NCBI GenBank assembly: GCA_023248665.1
Contig: JAHFEC010000005.1
Coordinates: forward strand, 1 to 19,839
Length of the DNA stretch: 19,839 nucleotides
Direction of reading: 5' to 3'
Source of the DNA: Microcaldota archaeon
GTDB lineage: Archaea; Micrarchaeota; Micrarchaeia; Anstonellales; Anstonellaceae
Of the stretch, positions 1 through 7,900 are shown piece by piece; position 1 is the first letter of the stretch, and each line of letters begins with the position of its first letter. A model generated the notes under the pieces. The model had not been told where the DNA came from. It did no database searches and worked only from the letters and a program-made list of their open reading frames with translations. The position numbers and the translations under genes are program-made.

Positions 1-3000
1 TCCACCCAAGGAAACATCTACTACTTCCAAAATGGAACAGCTTCATGGCAAGTATTCGACATTCTCGGCCCCTCCGGCTGGGCCACCGGAGGCACGTCAA
101 GGCCCTTCAATGCCACCACCGTGGGCGGCAACTGGTCAGGCTACGGCAATGACTGGTTCCCCTACACAAATAAGACGAGTGGCACGTGCGGCGCATTAAG
201 TTCAGCAGGAACTACCTACACCCTCTCCTCCAACTATTCCATCAACGGGGCCACCTGCTTCAACATCATGGCGCAAAACATCACTTTGGACTGCGCGGGC
301 TACTCGATTACAGGCAATAATTCTTCTGCCACATACGGCGTCTATTCCACCCAGGCAAACACCACTGTCAAGAACTGCCAAATCTCCAACTTCTCCACGG
401 ACATCCGGTTCACTGGCTCGGCCAACAGCACCGTCCAGAACAACACCCTCATTGCGACCTACAACGCAAGCGGGCAAGGCTACGGAGTATATGCAGACAG
501 CCATTCCGACAACATTTTCATAGAAAACAACAGCATGTCTTCGTACCGATCGTCTATCCGCCTCGTTGGTTCTAACAATGGCAATATTTCCAGCAATCCG
601 CAGCTTACCTCTGATATTGGGAGCGGAGTCAATCTGGAGGACTCCGAACTCACCTATGTGTTCAACAACACGGCTTTAGCCGTTGGTCTGAACGGCGCGA
701 CCCCGGTCGGTATTTTAGTCCACGCGGGTGCCGCCTCCAACACTATCACAAAGAACACCATCAACGCCACCGGAGTCACGGGCATATATCTCCTGACCGA
801 TGTCGCCGGCCTGACGCAAACCAACAACACTATCACCAATAACACCATCCTCAACGCCACCGTGGGTCTCTACTCGGACAGCAATTCAGGAAACAATACA
901 TTCCTCTACAACAACATCACGGCCGGAGTGTGGGTCAATGACACCAACGGCACAAACTACTACAACACAACAAGTGCCGGCAACATCTACTACTTCCAAA
1001 ATGGAACAGCTTCATGGCAAGTATTCGACATTCTCGGCCCATCCGGCTGGGCAACTGGGGGCACGAGCAGGCCCTTCAATGCCACCACCGTGGGCGGCAA
1101 CTGGTCAGGCTACGGCAATGACTGGTTCCCCTACACAAATAAGACAACCGGCACCTGTGGCTCATTAAGCACCGCCAATACCATCTACACTCTCACTTCC
1201 AACTATTCAGTCAATGGTTCCACCTGTTTCAACATTACCGCGGCCAACATCACCTTGGACTGCGCCGGCTACTCAATAAGCGGCAATAATTCCACTTCCA
1301 CCTACGGCGTTACTTCCAACCAGTTCAATGTCACGGTGGCGAACTGTGTTATCTCCAACTTCTCCCGTGCCGTTTCTATATTCGGCGGGACCAGTGCCAC
1401 CATCAGCAACAACACGCTGAATTCAAGCTTCAATTCCGTGATATACTTGGACAGCACATCCCACAATGCCCTCGTCACGAACAACACCCTCCATTACCTC
1501 GGCTCAACCTCAACCGCATCAGGCATAAAATCGGACGGGGCAGCAAACACGTCCATTGACTGCCTCGGCACGACAATAACCGGCTCCAACGCCTCTTCCA
1601 CCTATGGCATCTATTCCAACCAGTCCAACACCACAATAAAGAATTGCAATATCTCGAGCTTCGAATCTGGCATCTATCTCACAGGCTCTGCCAACAGCAC
1701 AGTGCAGAACAACACCGTCGTGGTTAGCTTGGTTGGAACAGGAATCTCGGTCCTCTCTAGTTCGGGGGGGACAACGGTGGCGCTGAACAACGTCACTTCA
1801 AACGGAGCCGCGTTCTCCGCCACTTCCAAAACTCTTATGATAGCCAATAATTCATTCGTAAGCTCTGCTAGTAGCGGTGGAAGTGTCTATTTCAATTCCG
1901 GCTCAAATTCCAACACGCAAGTCTACAACAACACCATCACAAACTCTGCCGGAAATGGCCTCGGAGTCAATGTTTTCGGCGGCTCCAATTTCACCCTGAA
2001 CACCATCCATGGGAATTGGCAGGGGTTAGCCATACAGAACGCCGACCACCTCAATTTCACCCAGAACCGGATAACAAATACTGCCGCTCCAGAGACGATT
2101 AATCTGCAAAATTCCAATAGCTTTATCTTCTACAACAACACCGTCATCGGAGGGAGCAGCGCCACGGCTCTTTCGTTCGACAGCTCGTCTTCGAGCAACT
2201 TGGTCTATGCAAACAACATCACCGCGCCAGTTTGGATAAACAACTCGGCTTCAAACGACTTCAACACCTCCTCCATGGGCAACATCTACTACTTTGCCAA
2301 CAACACGCCAAGCTGGAACGTCTATTCCATCGTGGACATGGACAACGACCACTGGGCCGACACGGGATACAACGTGCCCCTCAATTCCAGCGTCAGCGAA
2401 TGGTCCGGTTCAGGCAATGACTACCACCCCTACACAGACATCTCCGACACCTATCCGAACCTAACAAGCCTTGATATCCACCCTGTGCCCGCCTACAAGA
2501 GCAGCACGCTCTACTGCACGGTCAACGCCTCCGACAACGAGCAGACCAACCTCACCATTTCCTATGAATGGTACAAGAACAGCACAAACCAAACTTCATT
2601 GGCCGGCAGCATGAGCGTGCAGAATGCCACCTCCACAAACCTGTCCACTAACGTATCCTCCTCCCTCTTGCTCAAGGGAGACACGTGGTACTGCCGCGCC
2701 CGGGCCTACGACACCATGCTTTACTCCAACTGGACCAACTCCAGCACCGCCACCATCCTCAACAGCCTGCCCAACATCCAGAGCATGAACCTCACCGAGC
2801 TGACCCAGAATTCCATGACCCAATGCCGCGCCAATGTCACGGACGGCGACGGGCAGTCTGATCTGGTATGGGTCAATTTCACCGTCACCAACCCGTCCGG
2901 CCTCGTGGTGGTGAACAACCAGAACGGCACGCCTGACGGCAGCACCACGTTCTTCAACTCGTCGAGCTTCAACCTCTCCGTCTGGGGCGAGTGGAACTGC

Positions 3001-3657
3001 TCGATAACGGCGGTGGACAAATCCAACGCCTCGGTCACGCTCAACGGCAGCTTCACCGTAATAAGGGAATGGCAGAAATTCTATGGCGGAACGCTCGGAC
3101 GCCTTGCCCTCGGTTCGGGCGTATCCAGCTTCCTGATCAACTGGTCGGCCACCCACGGCCAGACGGTCTATGTGGCCGAGCCCACTGTCAATGTCAACTT
3201 CACCTACATCTACCCGATGGGCGTGTGCCCGAACGGTTCCCTGCACAACGGGACCGGCGTAAGCGACTTTGCTACGGCGGACAACACCACGCTGGGCCTC
3301 ACCAGCGCATCTTCCCGGACCATCTCCGGATTCTTTGATGCCAACAATGACGGGCTGATGGATTCAAACGAGTCCTTCATGGTGTTCGGGCGCAATGTTT
3401 CCAACGTCCCGGCGGCCAAGATCTCCAGCCTCTCGCCCTTCTCCACGGGCGTGTTCTGGCAGGGCGCGGCCGGCTCCAACCTATGCTTCAACGGCGTGCA
3501 GGACCTGGTGTTCGCGGTGAGCATCAACAAGTCCGCGCCGGGCCTCTACGGCACCAGCGACTACGAGCTGATGATTCCCGAAGAGCTGGCCACCTACAAG
3601 AACCAGTCCAACCGGCTCGTGGCCTTCTACGGCGAATACCGGGGGCAGAATGGATAA
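1..3657 (+). CDS. Large secreted beta-helix / Ig-like surface protein, 5' end outside window
   Basis: The frame is open from base 1, so 1218 residues of a longer protein are visible. The GTG at 121 lies inside a repeated motif and is not the start. Residues 1 to about 750 are short Asn/Ser/Thr-rich strands with patterns such as NITLDCAGYSI and STVQNNT, typical of right-handed parallel beta-helix (NosD-like) proteins. A linker module beginning GNIYYF and ending near PYT occurs at residues 4, 327 and 760. Residues about 820-1020 form two Ig-like segments, each with a cysteine pair. Residues 1113-1124 (DANNDGLMDSNE) match a 12-residue EF-hand-type calcium loop. Dozens of N-X-S/T sequons imply heavy N-glycosylation outside the cell. 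No C-terminal membrane anchor is seen; the protein ends GEYRGQNG. Adhesin, surface-layer-associated protein or carbohydrate-binding protein are all possible. The fold class is well supported, the role is not. Confidence 0.85.
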   Translation, partial: STQGNIYYFQNGTASWQVFDILGPSGWATGGTSRPFNATTVGGNWSGYGNDWFPYTNKTSGTCGALSSAGTTYTLSSNYSINGATCFNIMAQNITLDCAGYSITGNNSSATYGVYSTQANTTVKNCQISNFSTDIRFTGSANSTVQNNTLIATYNASGQGYGVYADSHSDNIFIENNSMSSYRSSIRLVGSNNGNISSNPQLTSDIGSGVNLEDSELTYVFNNTALAVGLNGATPVGILVHAGAASNTITKNTINATGVTGIYLLTDVAGLTQTNNTITNNTILNATVGLYSDSNSGNNTFLYNNITAGVWVNDTNGTNYYNTTSAGNIYYFQNGTASWQVFDILGPSGWATGGTSRPFNATTVGGNWSGYGNDWFPYTNKTTGTCGSLSTANTIYTLTSNYSVNGSTCFNITAANITLDCAGYSISGNNSTSTYGVTSNQFNVTVANCVISNFSRAVSIFGGTSATISNNTLNSSFNSVIYLDSTSHNALVTNNTLHYLGSTSTASGIKSDGAANTSIDCLGTTITGSNASSTYGIYSNQSNTTIKNCNISSFESGIYLTGSANSTVQNNTVVVSLVGTGISVLSSSGGTTVALNNVTSNGAAFSATSKTLMIANNSFVSSASSGGSVYFNSGSNSNTQVYNNTITNSAGNGLGVNVFGGSNFTLNTIHGNWQGLAIQNADHLNFTQNRITNTAAPETINLQNSNSFIFYNNTVIGGSSATALSFDSSSSSNLVYANNITAPVWINNSASNDFNTSSMGNIYYFANNTPSWNVYSIVDMDNDHWADTGYNVPLNSSVSEWSGSGNDYHPYTDISDTYPNLTSLDIHPVPAYKSSTLYCTVNASDNEQTNLTISYEWYKNSTNQTSLAGSMSVQNATSTNLSTNVSSSLLLKGDTWYCRARAYDTMLYSNWTNSSTATILNSLPNIQSMNLTELTQNSMTQCRANVTDGDGQSDLVWVNFTVTNPSGLVVVNNQNGTPDGSTTFFNSSSFNLSVWGEWNCSITAVDKSNASVTLNGSFTVIREWQKFYGGTLGRLALGSGVSSFLINWSATHGQTVYVAEPTVNVNFTYIYPMGVCPNGSLHNGTGVSDFATADNTTLGLTSASSRTISGFFDANNDGLMDSNESFMVFGRNVSNVPAAKISSLSPFSTGVFWQGAAGSNLCFNGVQDLVFAVSINKSAPGLYGTSDYELMIPEELATYKNQSNRLVAFYGEYRGQNG
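10..176 (+). repeat. Internal long direct repeat, copy 1 (pairs with 979-1145)
   Basis: This 167-base block recurs 969 bases (323 codons) downstream with about eight mismatches. It encodes the GNIYYF...NWSGYGNDWFPYTNKT linker plus its approach. Similarity continues at protein level for roughly another 80 residues. The near-identity of the DNA suggests a recent in-frame duplication or gene conversion within the surface protein gene. Confidence 0.9.
979..1145 (+). repeat. Internal long direct repeat, copy 2
   Basis: Second copy of the block at 10-176. A third, diverged version of the same protein module starts at 2278 (GNIYYFANNTPSW... to HPYT) and is recognisable only as protein. Confidence 0.9.
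3549..3586 (+). repeat. 38-bp direct repeat, copy A, inside the surface gene 3' end
   Basis: The sequence encoding GTSDYELMIPEE near the end of the surface protein is repeated at 4430-4467 with one mismatch (position 3556 A, counterpart C). The two copies bracket the vapBC pair. Confidence 0.9.
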
Positions 3658-3690
3658 GATGGAAGAAGCCTGAAAATCAGAAATTCAGTC

Positions 3691-4125
3691 TTATTTCGGT
3701 TCTATCAGCGCGATAAGCTCCTTGGTGGACACCACGCCCACCTTCGTCTGTTTCTTGAGTAGCCGGTCATTCGACCAGAGGAGGCAATCGTGTTTCATGG
3801 CCAGCGCCAGAAAATCGACGTCTTCCCCCAGCGCGTCTTTCTCGCTTTGCGGCCGGTCTTGGATGGCGTCCAGCGCAGGATTCACGAAGCGCGCATATTC
3901 GTCAAGATGGGCGAACGAGACTTTTTGGAGCAGTTCCTTGAGCATTTCTTCGAATTCCTTCCTGTTTATCCCCGTCTTATTCATTATCTCTTCTTTGTGC
4001 CCGTCAATCTCATCCAGCGCGAATTGCGGCGAAACGAGCCGCACATCCTGCGCAACAATCTCGCGGAATGCCGAGTTTTTCCAGAAGAACGTGAAAAGCA
4101 CGTTCGAGTCTGCGACAAGTTTCAT
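3691..4125 (-). CDS. vapC: VapC-like PIN-domain toxin (endoribonuclease)
   Basis: The 144-residue protein begins MKLVADSNVLFTFF, the usual PIN-domain opening with the first catalytic Asp at residue 6. The other expected metal-binding acids follow: Glu39 in ALDEID, Asp102 and Asp104 in EDVDFLALA, and Asp120 in SNDRLL. PIN toxins cleave RNA using Mg2+ held by these acids. I chose the start at 4125 rather than the upstream in-frame codon at 4197: it puts Asp6 in the family position, and its ATG overlaps the stop of the antitoxin gene by 4 bases (ATGA), which implies translational coupling. The gene converges with the surface gene, whose stop is 33 bases away. The PIN domain is clear. The role as toxin is inferred from the pairing; the length is within the family range. 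Confidence 0.88.
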   Translation of the reverse strand: MKLVADSNVLFTFFWKNSAFREIVAQDVRLVSPQFALDEIDGHKEEIMNKTGINRKEFEEMLKELLQKVSFAHLDEYARFVNPALDAIQDRPQSEKDALGEDVDFLALAMKHDCLLWSNDRLLKKQTKVGVVSTKELIALIEPK

Positions 4126-4367
4126 CCGACCACGCCCGCTCTCCGGAGTTTGGCCAGTCTTCCTTTTCTTGAATTTCTCACCAAGTTCACGGCCCACTCA
4201 TCTATCTCCTCCTCCTGCCCGGCTTTCTTGAGCATCTCGTCCCTCCACGCCAGCTCCTTGACTTTTCGGTTGATCATGCCCTTAATGAATCCCGACCAGT
4301 TTATTTCCGGGAATCTTTTCATCATCATCCTGATCTCGGGGCTTACTGAAAGCGTAATCGAAACCAT
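4122..4367 (-). CDS. vapB: VapB-like ribbon-helix-helix antitoxin
   Basis: The 81-residue protein begins MVSITLSVSPEIRMMMKRFP followed by EINWSGFIKGMINRKVKEL. That is a short N-terminal strand followed by two helices, with the INWS motif common in archaeal VapB proteins of the ribbon-helix-helix or AbrB-like class. The C-terminal part is charged (QEEEIDEW, then Lys/Arg-rich) and would be the toxin-binding segment. It is expected to bind and inhibit the PIN protein encoded immediately downstream and to repress its own promoter. A TATA-like box lies about 50 bases upstream of the ATG, and a weak GAGGCGAG Shine-Dalgarno-like sequence just before it. The family assignment is by pattern; the operon arrangement strongly supports it. 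Confidence 0.75.
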   Translation of the reverse strand: MVSITLSVSPEIRMMMKRFPEINWSGFIKGMINRKVKELAWRDEMLKKAGQEEEIDEWAVNLVRNSRKGRLAKLRRAGVVG

Positions 4368-4410
4368 CTGCTCGCCTCACGTATTTCTGTTTAAACACAT
4401 ATATCTGTTC

Positions 4411-4423
4411 AAATATTTAAAGG
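4411..4423 (-). promoter_or_regulatory. TATA-like promoter of vapBC
   Basis: On the minus strand this reads CCTTTAAATATTT, a BRE/TATA-like element. Transcription would start about 25 bases downstream, leaving a leader of roughly 20 bases before vapB. Confidence 0.6.
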
Positions 4424-4429
4424 TTTGCG

Positions 4430-4467
4430 CGGCACCCGCGACTACGAGCTGATGATTCCCGAAGAGC
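4430..4467 (+). pseudogene. 38-bp remnant of a surface-protein C-terminus (direct repeat copy B)
   Basis: This matches 3549-3586 at 37 of 38 bases and encodes GTRDYELMIPEE in one frame. Flanking bases do not resemble the surface gene, so it is a fragment and not an active gene. It lies immediately upstream of the vapB promoter. It may be the relic of a tandem paralogue into which vapBC was placed, or a trace of recombination between surface genes sharing this C-terminal motif. Confidence 0.7.
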
Positions 4468-4565
4468 CGGGGGCTTGGAGATATGAGCCCATCCCGGATC
4501 GTGCGGGTGATCCTCAAAAGCCAGGCGCGTTCGGAGTAAGCGCTCAAATTTCCCCCATCTCGATA

Positions 4566-4627
4566 AAAACGCGTTCTTCGACGTTGGAAGTGACTTCCAT
4601 TTCGAAGAAGCCGAAAACTGGCGTTTT
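4566..4627. repeat. Nested three-part inverted repeat
   Basis: Three arm pairs nest inside one another: AAAACGC (4566-4572) with GCGTTTT (4621-4627), CTTCGA (4576-4581) with TCGAAG (4602-4607), and GGAAGT (4586-4591) with ACTTCC (4593-4598). This would fold into an interrupted hairpin in RNA or single-stranded DNA from either strand. Confidence 0.75.
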
Positions 4628-4686
4628 AGCGCTTTTCGAGCCGAATGCTCACGTCATTGGCGCCAAGAAAAATGTCCGAATAGGCT

Positions 4687-4746
4687 ATAGGCAACCACGA
4701 AAGTTTTGCGACTCTCGCGCATGTGTCGTTCGTCGTGGTTGCCTAT
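4687..4746. repeat. Perfect 14-bp inverted repeat with 32-base loop
   Basis: ATAGGCAACCACGA (4687-4700) is the exact reverse complement of 4733-4746. The last four bases of the right arm (CTAT, 4743-4746) can alternatively pair with ATAG at 4779-4782 in the neighbouring hairpin. Confidence 0.85.
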
Positions 4747-4782
4747 TAAGTGGCCCCGCAGAACATTGCGGGGGCACTATAG
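4743..4782. repeat. GC-rich hairpin, 12-bp stem with one mismatch
   Basis: AGTGGCCCCGCA (4749-4760) pairs with TGCGGGGGCACT (4767-4778) around a 6-base loop with one mismatch. Outer CTAT/ATAG arms extend it past a 2-base bulge. It directly abuts the 14-bp inverted repeat and shares four bases with it. Confidence 0.8.
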
Positions 4783-4838
4783 TCTGTCATCGTGGCCAAG
4801 AAAATCTTAAGCGTTTACCATTTTAAGCCAAGTTTCAT

Positions 4839-4885
4839 AAAAAAAGTGATAAGTGGTGGTTCGGCCTCGGGGCCGAACCTATCAC
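4839..4885 (-). terminator. Hairpin plus T-run terminating the T4SS-like operon
   Basis: On the minus strand GTGATA and GGTTCGGCC pair with GGCCGAACC and TATCAC, with a 6-base bulge, and the stem is followed by seven T (plus-strand A-run 4839-4845). It lies about 100 bases beyond the stop codon of the VirB4-like gene. Archaeal RNA polymerase terminates at T-runs, so the T tract may matter more than the hairpin. Confidence 0.65.
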
Positions 4886-4982
4886 GGCGCTCGGAAAGAA
4901 GTCTGCCCGAACTCTCGAGTGATGGCGTGGAGCCTTACTTCGATTTTACAACATGGCTTAGAACCCATCCAAATACGTTTCT

Positions 4983-7900
4983 TTACTTCTTCCTCTTTCC
5001 GCCTGCTTTGGCGGCCCGGCCCGCCTTCTTCTTATTCCCGTCCGATTTAGGGGCCCGGTCCATCTTCCTCTTCTCTGCGTCCGCTTTCTTGCCGCCCTTC
5101 ATCTTCCCGAACGAGATGGGCAGCAATTCCTGCATCCGCGAGCCGGCCGGCTTTCGGGGCGCGGGCGACATCGCCATCCGGATTTCGTCCGGCTGCTCGG
5201 ACAGCGGCAGACGCCCTTCCAGCCGTTCAGCCGGTTCGTCCTGCGCGCGGGAAAGACCATATCCGCTCTCATCCCTCTCTTTAGGAGCCCGGCTTTCCGT
5301 GGCGGTCTCCCATTCTCCACTGCGCCGGCCGTGCGGAGGCTCTTGCGCCGCCTCGCTCTCATCAGGGGTGTCTGAAATCCCCCGGCCCGGCCCCTCCTTC
5401 ATGGCGCTTTCGGGCCGGTCGATGCCGAACCCGATCCGGCTCTTGCCCGCGCCCATGATGCGCCCGGTCCTGTCGTATTTCTCGTTGGGGTCTGCCGAGA
5501 TGAGCGCGTGCTCGGCCTCGGCCGTGCGCACGCGGAAGAGCAGCCTGGATTTGTCCGAGATGAGCAGCCCTTCGCCCTTGCCGCAGGAGAGCAGTTTCTC
5601 GTACTCCTCGTGCGTCAAATTCAGCACGCTCTTCATGAGGTTCATGGCGCTCTCCTTCTGGTGGAACGTGAACTGCGTGGCCGTGTTGTTGAGGATCGAG
5701 CGTCCGGCCGGCGACTGGAGCATGTCCTCCAACTCCTGCGTGATGAACACGAAGGACACGTTGTACTTGCGGCTGTCCTTGATGATATACCGGACATATT
5801 CCTCGGAAGAAGGATAATTCACCATGGTCCAGCCCTCGTCCATGATGAGCGCCTTTCTGGACTTGTCCGAGAGCAGGCGGTGGGTGATGAAGTCAAAGAT
5901 GACGTAGTTGAAGAAATCGCGCATGGTCTTGTCGTTCTTGTACTGGCCCAGATCAAAGACGTGCAGGCGCGAATCGAGCCGGACCGTGGTGGGGGTATCC
6001 ACGAACCCGTAGAGCCCCCCGCGCACGAACGGGCGCATGGACACGCGCAAAAACTGCAAATCATGGCGCAGCTGCTCGTCCTTGGTCTTGTCCAGCCGGC
6101 GCTCCACCTCCGAATACACGTCGCTCATGCGCGCGCCGCGCCTCTTCCTGCGCGAGTCTTCCAGCACGTGGCCCAATATGTCTGAGAGCACGCCTTCCTG
6201 GTATTTGGAGAGCGAGCCGCACATGATGGCGAACAGGCCGAGGAGCGAGCGGATCTTGTCGTTGGCGTCGCGCCCCTCCAAATCGAACGGGTTGATGTTC
6301 ACGCCCCGCTCCGAGCCCACGGTGCTCACCGTCCCGCCGAGGCGCCGGGCCAGCTCGGTGTATTCCCCGTCCGGGTCGGTCACGTAGGTACGGTAGCCGT
6401 TGATGAGGTATTTGGGGATGAGGCTCTTGGCAAAATACGATTTGCCGCTGCCCGACTCGCCCGTGATGGCGATGTGCTGGTTGGGCAGTTTGGTGAGGTC
6501 AAATATTACGGGCGCGCCCATCCAGTCGAAGGCGAAGAACATGCCGGCCGGGTCGATCTCAAGCGACGAGGAGATGTGCGGGAAGGTGGCCGCCAGCGAG
6601 GAGGACGGGAAGGCGCGCTTCTTGCCCAGCGCGTCCGAGCCGGCGAGGCGCGTGGAATACACGGCCCGGGCCATGTCATAGTCCGCCACCCCGTAATCGA
6701 TGGCCGCGCCCGCCAAGTCCGACTTGCATTTCTCAAGCACCGTGTCCAGGAGCTTTCGCGAGGGTGCCTTGCACGTGATGTAAAGCGAGGCGAGGAAATA
6801 CTTCTCCTTGCCCGACACGATCTGGGTGAAGAATCCCTTGACATCCTCCAAATGCTGTTCCGTCTCCGGGTCAAGGAAGTCCGAGCGGGCCTTCTTCTCG
6901 GTGGAAAGTTTGAGGATGGCCGAGCGGAAGGTGGAGAGCGTCTCCTGCACGCCGACCGGGTAGAGGTACATCGTCAAGTCGTAGTCCTCGCGCCCGTCCA
7001 CGATGTTGGAAAGCCATCCGAGGTTCACCTGATAGGGGTACCCGGTGGCATACACCACTTTCATGTACGTGCTGTCCACCAGCATATGGGCCGGCGACAC
7101 CTTCACTTTCGAGGCCTTCATAAGGCTGTTCTGCCGCCCCGAGAAGAGCTCCTCGCCGCGCAGGCGGTGCACGCGCAGGCCCGTCGCCTCCAGCTTGTCC
7201 GAGAGCACGGCGATGTGCTTCTCCGCCTCGTCATACGCCCAGCGCGTCTTGCCGGCCGTGAGCTCGACGTGGCGGCGGCGCTCGTCCAGCGAGAATTCCT
7301 CCTCCCGCCCGCGCAGGGGCATGAAGAAGAACTCCCGCTTGATCTCGGTGATGATGTCCACGGGTCCGTAATAATACGCCTTCTCCATGGTGCGCGCCCA
7401 GCGCAGCATCCCTACCTTGGATTCGAACTGCAGGATGGGCCCGATGCGCTTGGCCCGGGGCGGGATGTTCTGGGGCATGCGGTTGGGGTTCTTGAACACC
7501 AGCCGGTTTCCGATGAGGTCGATGAGCACGTAATGGTCGGGTTTGACGAACAGCGCGCCCCCGGAGAAGAAGCCCGAGGTCTGGAATTCGGCGAGCGCGC
7601 ACTTGGCCATCAGGCTGGCGCGCGTGATCAGGTCGCTTTCCGGCGGCGCCCCTCCGGTATAGCGCGGATCCTGCACCGAAAGCACGAGGTAATGGTATTT
7701 GCTGCGCGAGTGGTTGCCGGCCAGGTAGTCGCGCAGGAATTTGGCGTGCTCGTCGGCATACGCCTTCGCCCCCTTCACGCCGTCCTCGTCCGCGCCGAGG
7801 GCGTTGCGCGCGAAGTTCGTCACGTACTCCTCGATGTCCACCTCCTCGGACTGCACGAGGTGCATGGTGGGGTAGACCAGCTGGCGCAGGTACATCTCGT

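Larger units (their letters stand above)
4468..4982. other. Gene-free region rich in inverted repeats
   Basis: I find no credible coding sequence in these 515 bases. The plus-strand ORF across 4425-4826 has no recognisable protein character. The region instead contains at least four inverted repeats, listed separately, and an imperfect direct repeat of the form GTCAT-NNNN-GCCAAGAAAA at 4653-4671 and 4786-4804. Archaeal RNase P, SRP RNA, 5S rRNA and tRNA signatures were looked for by eye on both strands and not found. Confidence 0.6.

Noticed and set aside
121..123. Possible start codon of the large surface protein at 121
   Set aside because: The reading frame is open to base 1, and the codon is the Val of a repeated motif also found intact at 1090; the real start lies before the window.
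3549..4467. Transposon target-site duplication around vapBC
   Set aside because: 38 bp is too long for a usual target duplication, and there are no terminal inverted repeats or transposase.
4425..4826. Plus-strand ORF of 133 codons in the intergenic region
   Set aside because: Apart from the first 12 residues, copied from the surface gene, it has no protein-like pattern and crosses several strong inverted repeats.
4468..4982. RNase P RNA, SRP RNA, 5S rRNA or tRNA
   Set aside because: A GGAAAGAAGTCTGCCC stretch at 4892 faintly recalls the RNase P CR-I box, but the matching CR-V element and overall layout are missing; no tRNA T-arm or SRP helix 8 motif was seen on either strand.
4792..5817. 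Plus-strand ORF of 341 codons
   Set aside because: It is antisense to the VirB4-like gene, Ser/Pro/Arg-rich and without recognisable domains; a shadow of GC-rich codon use.
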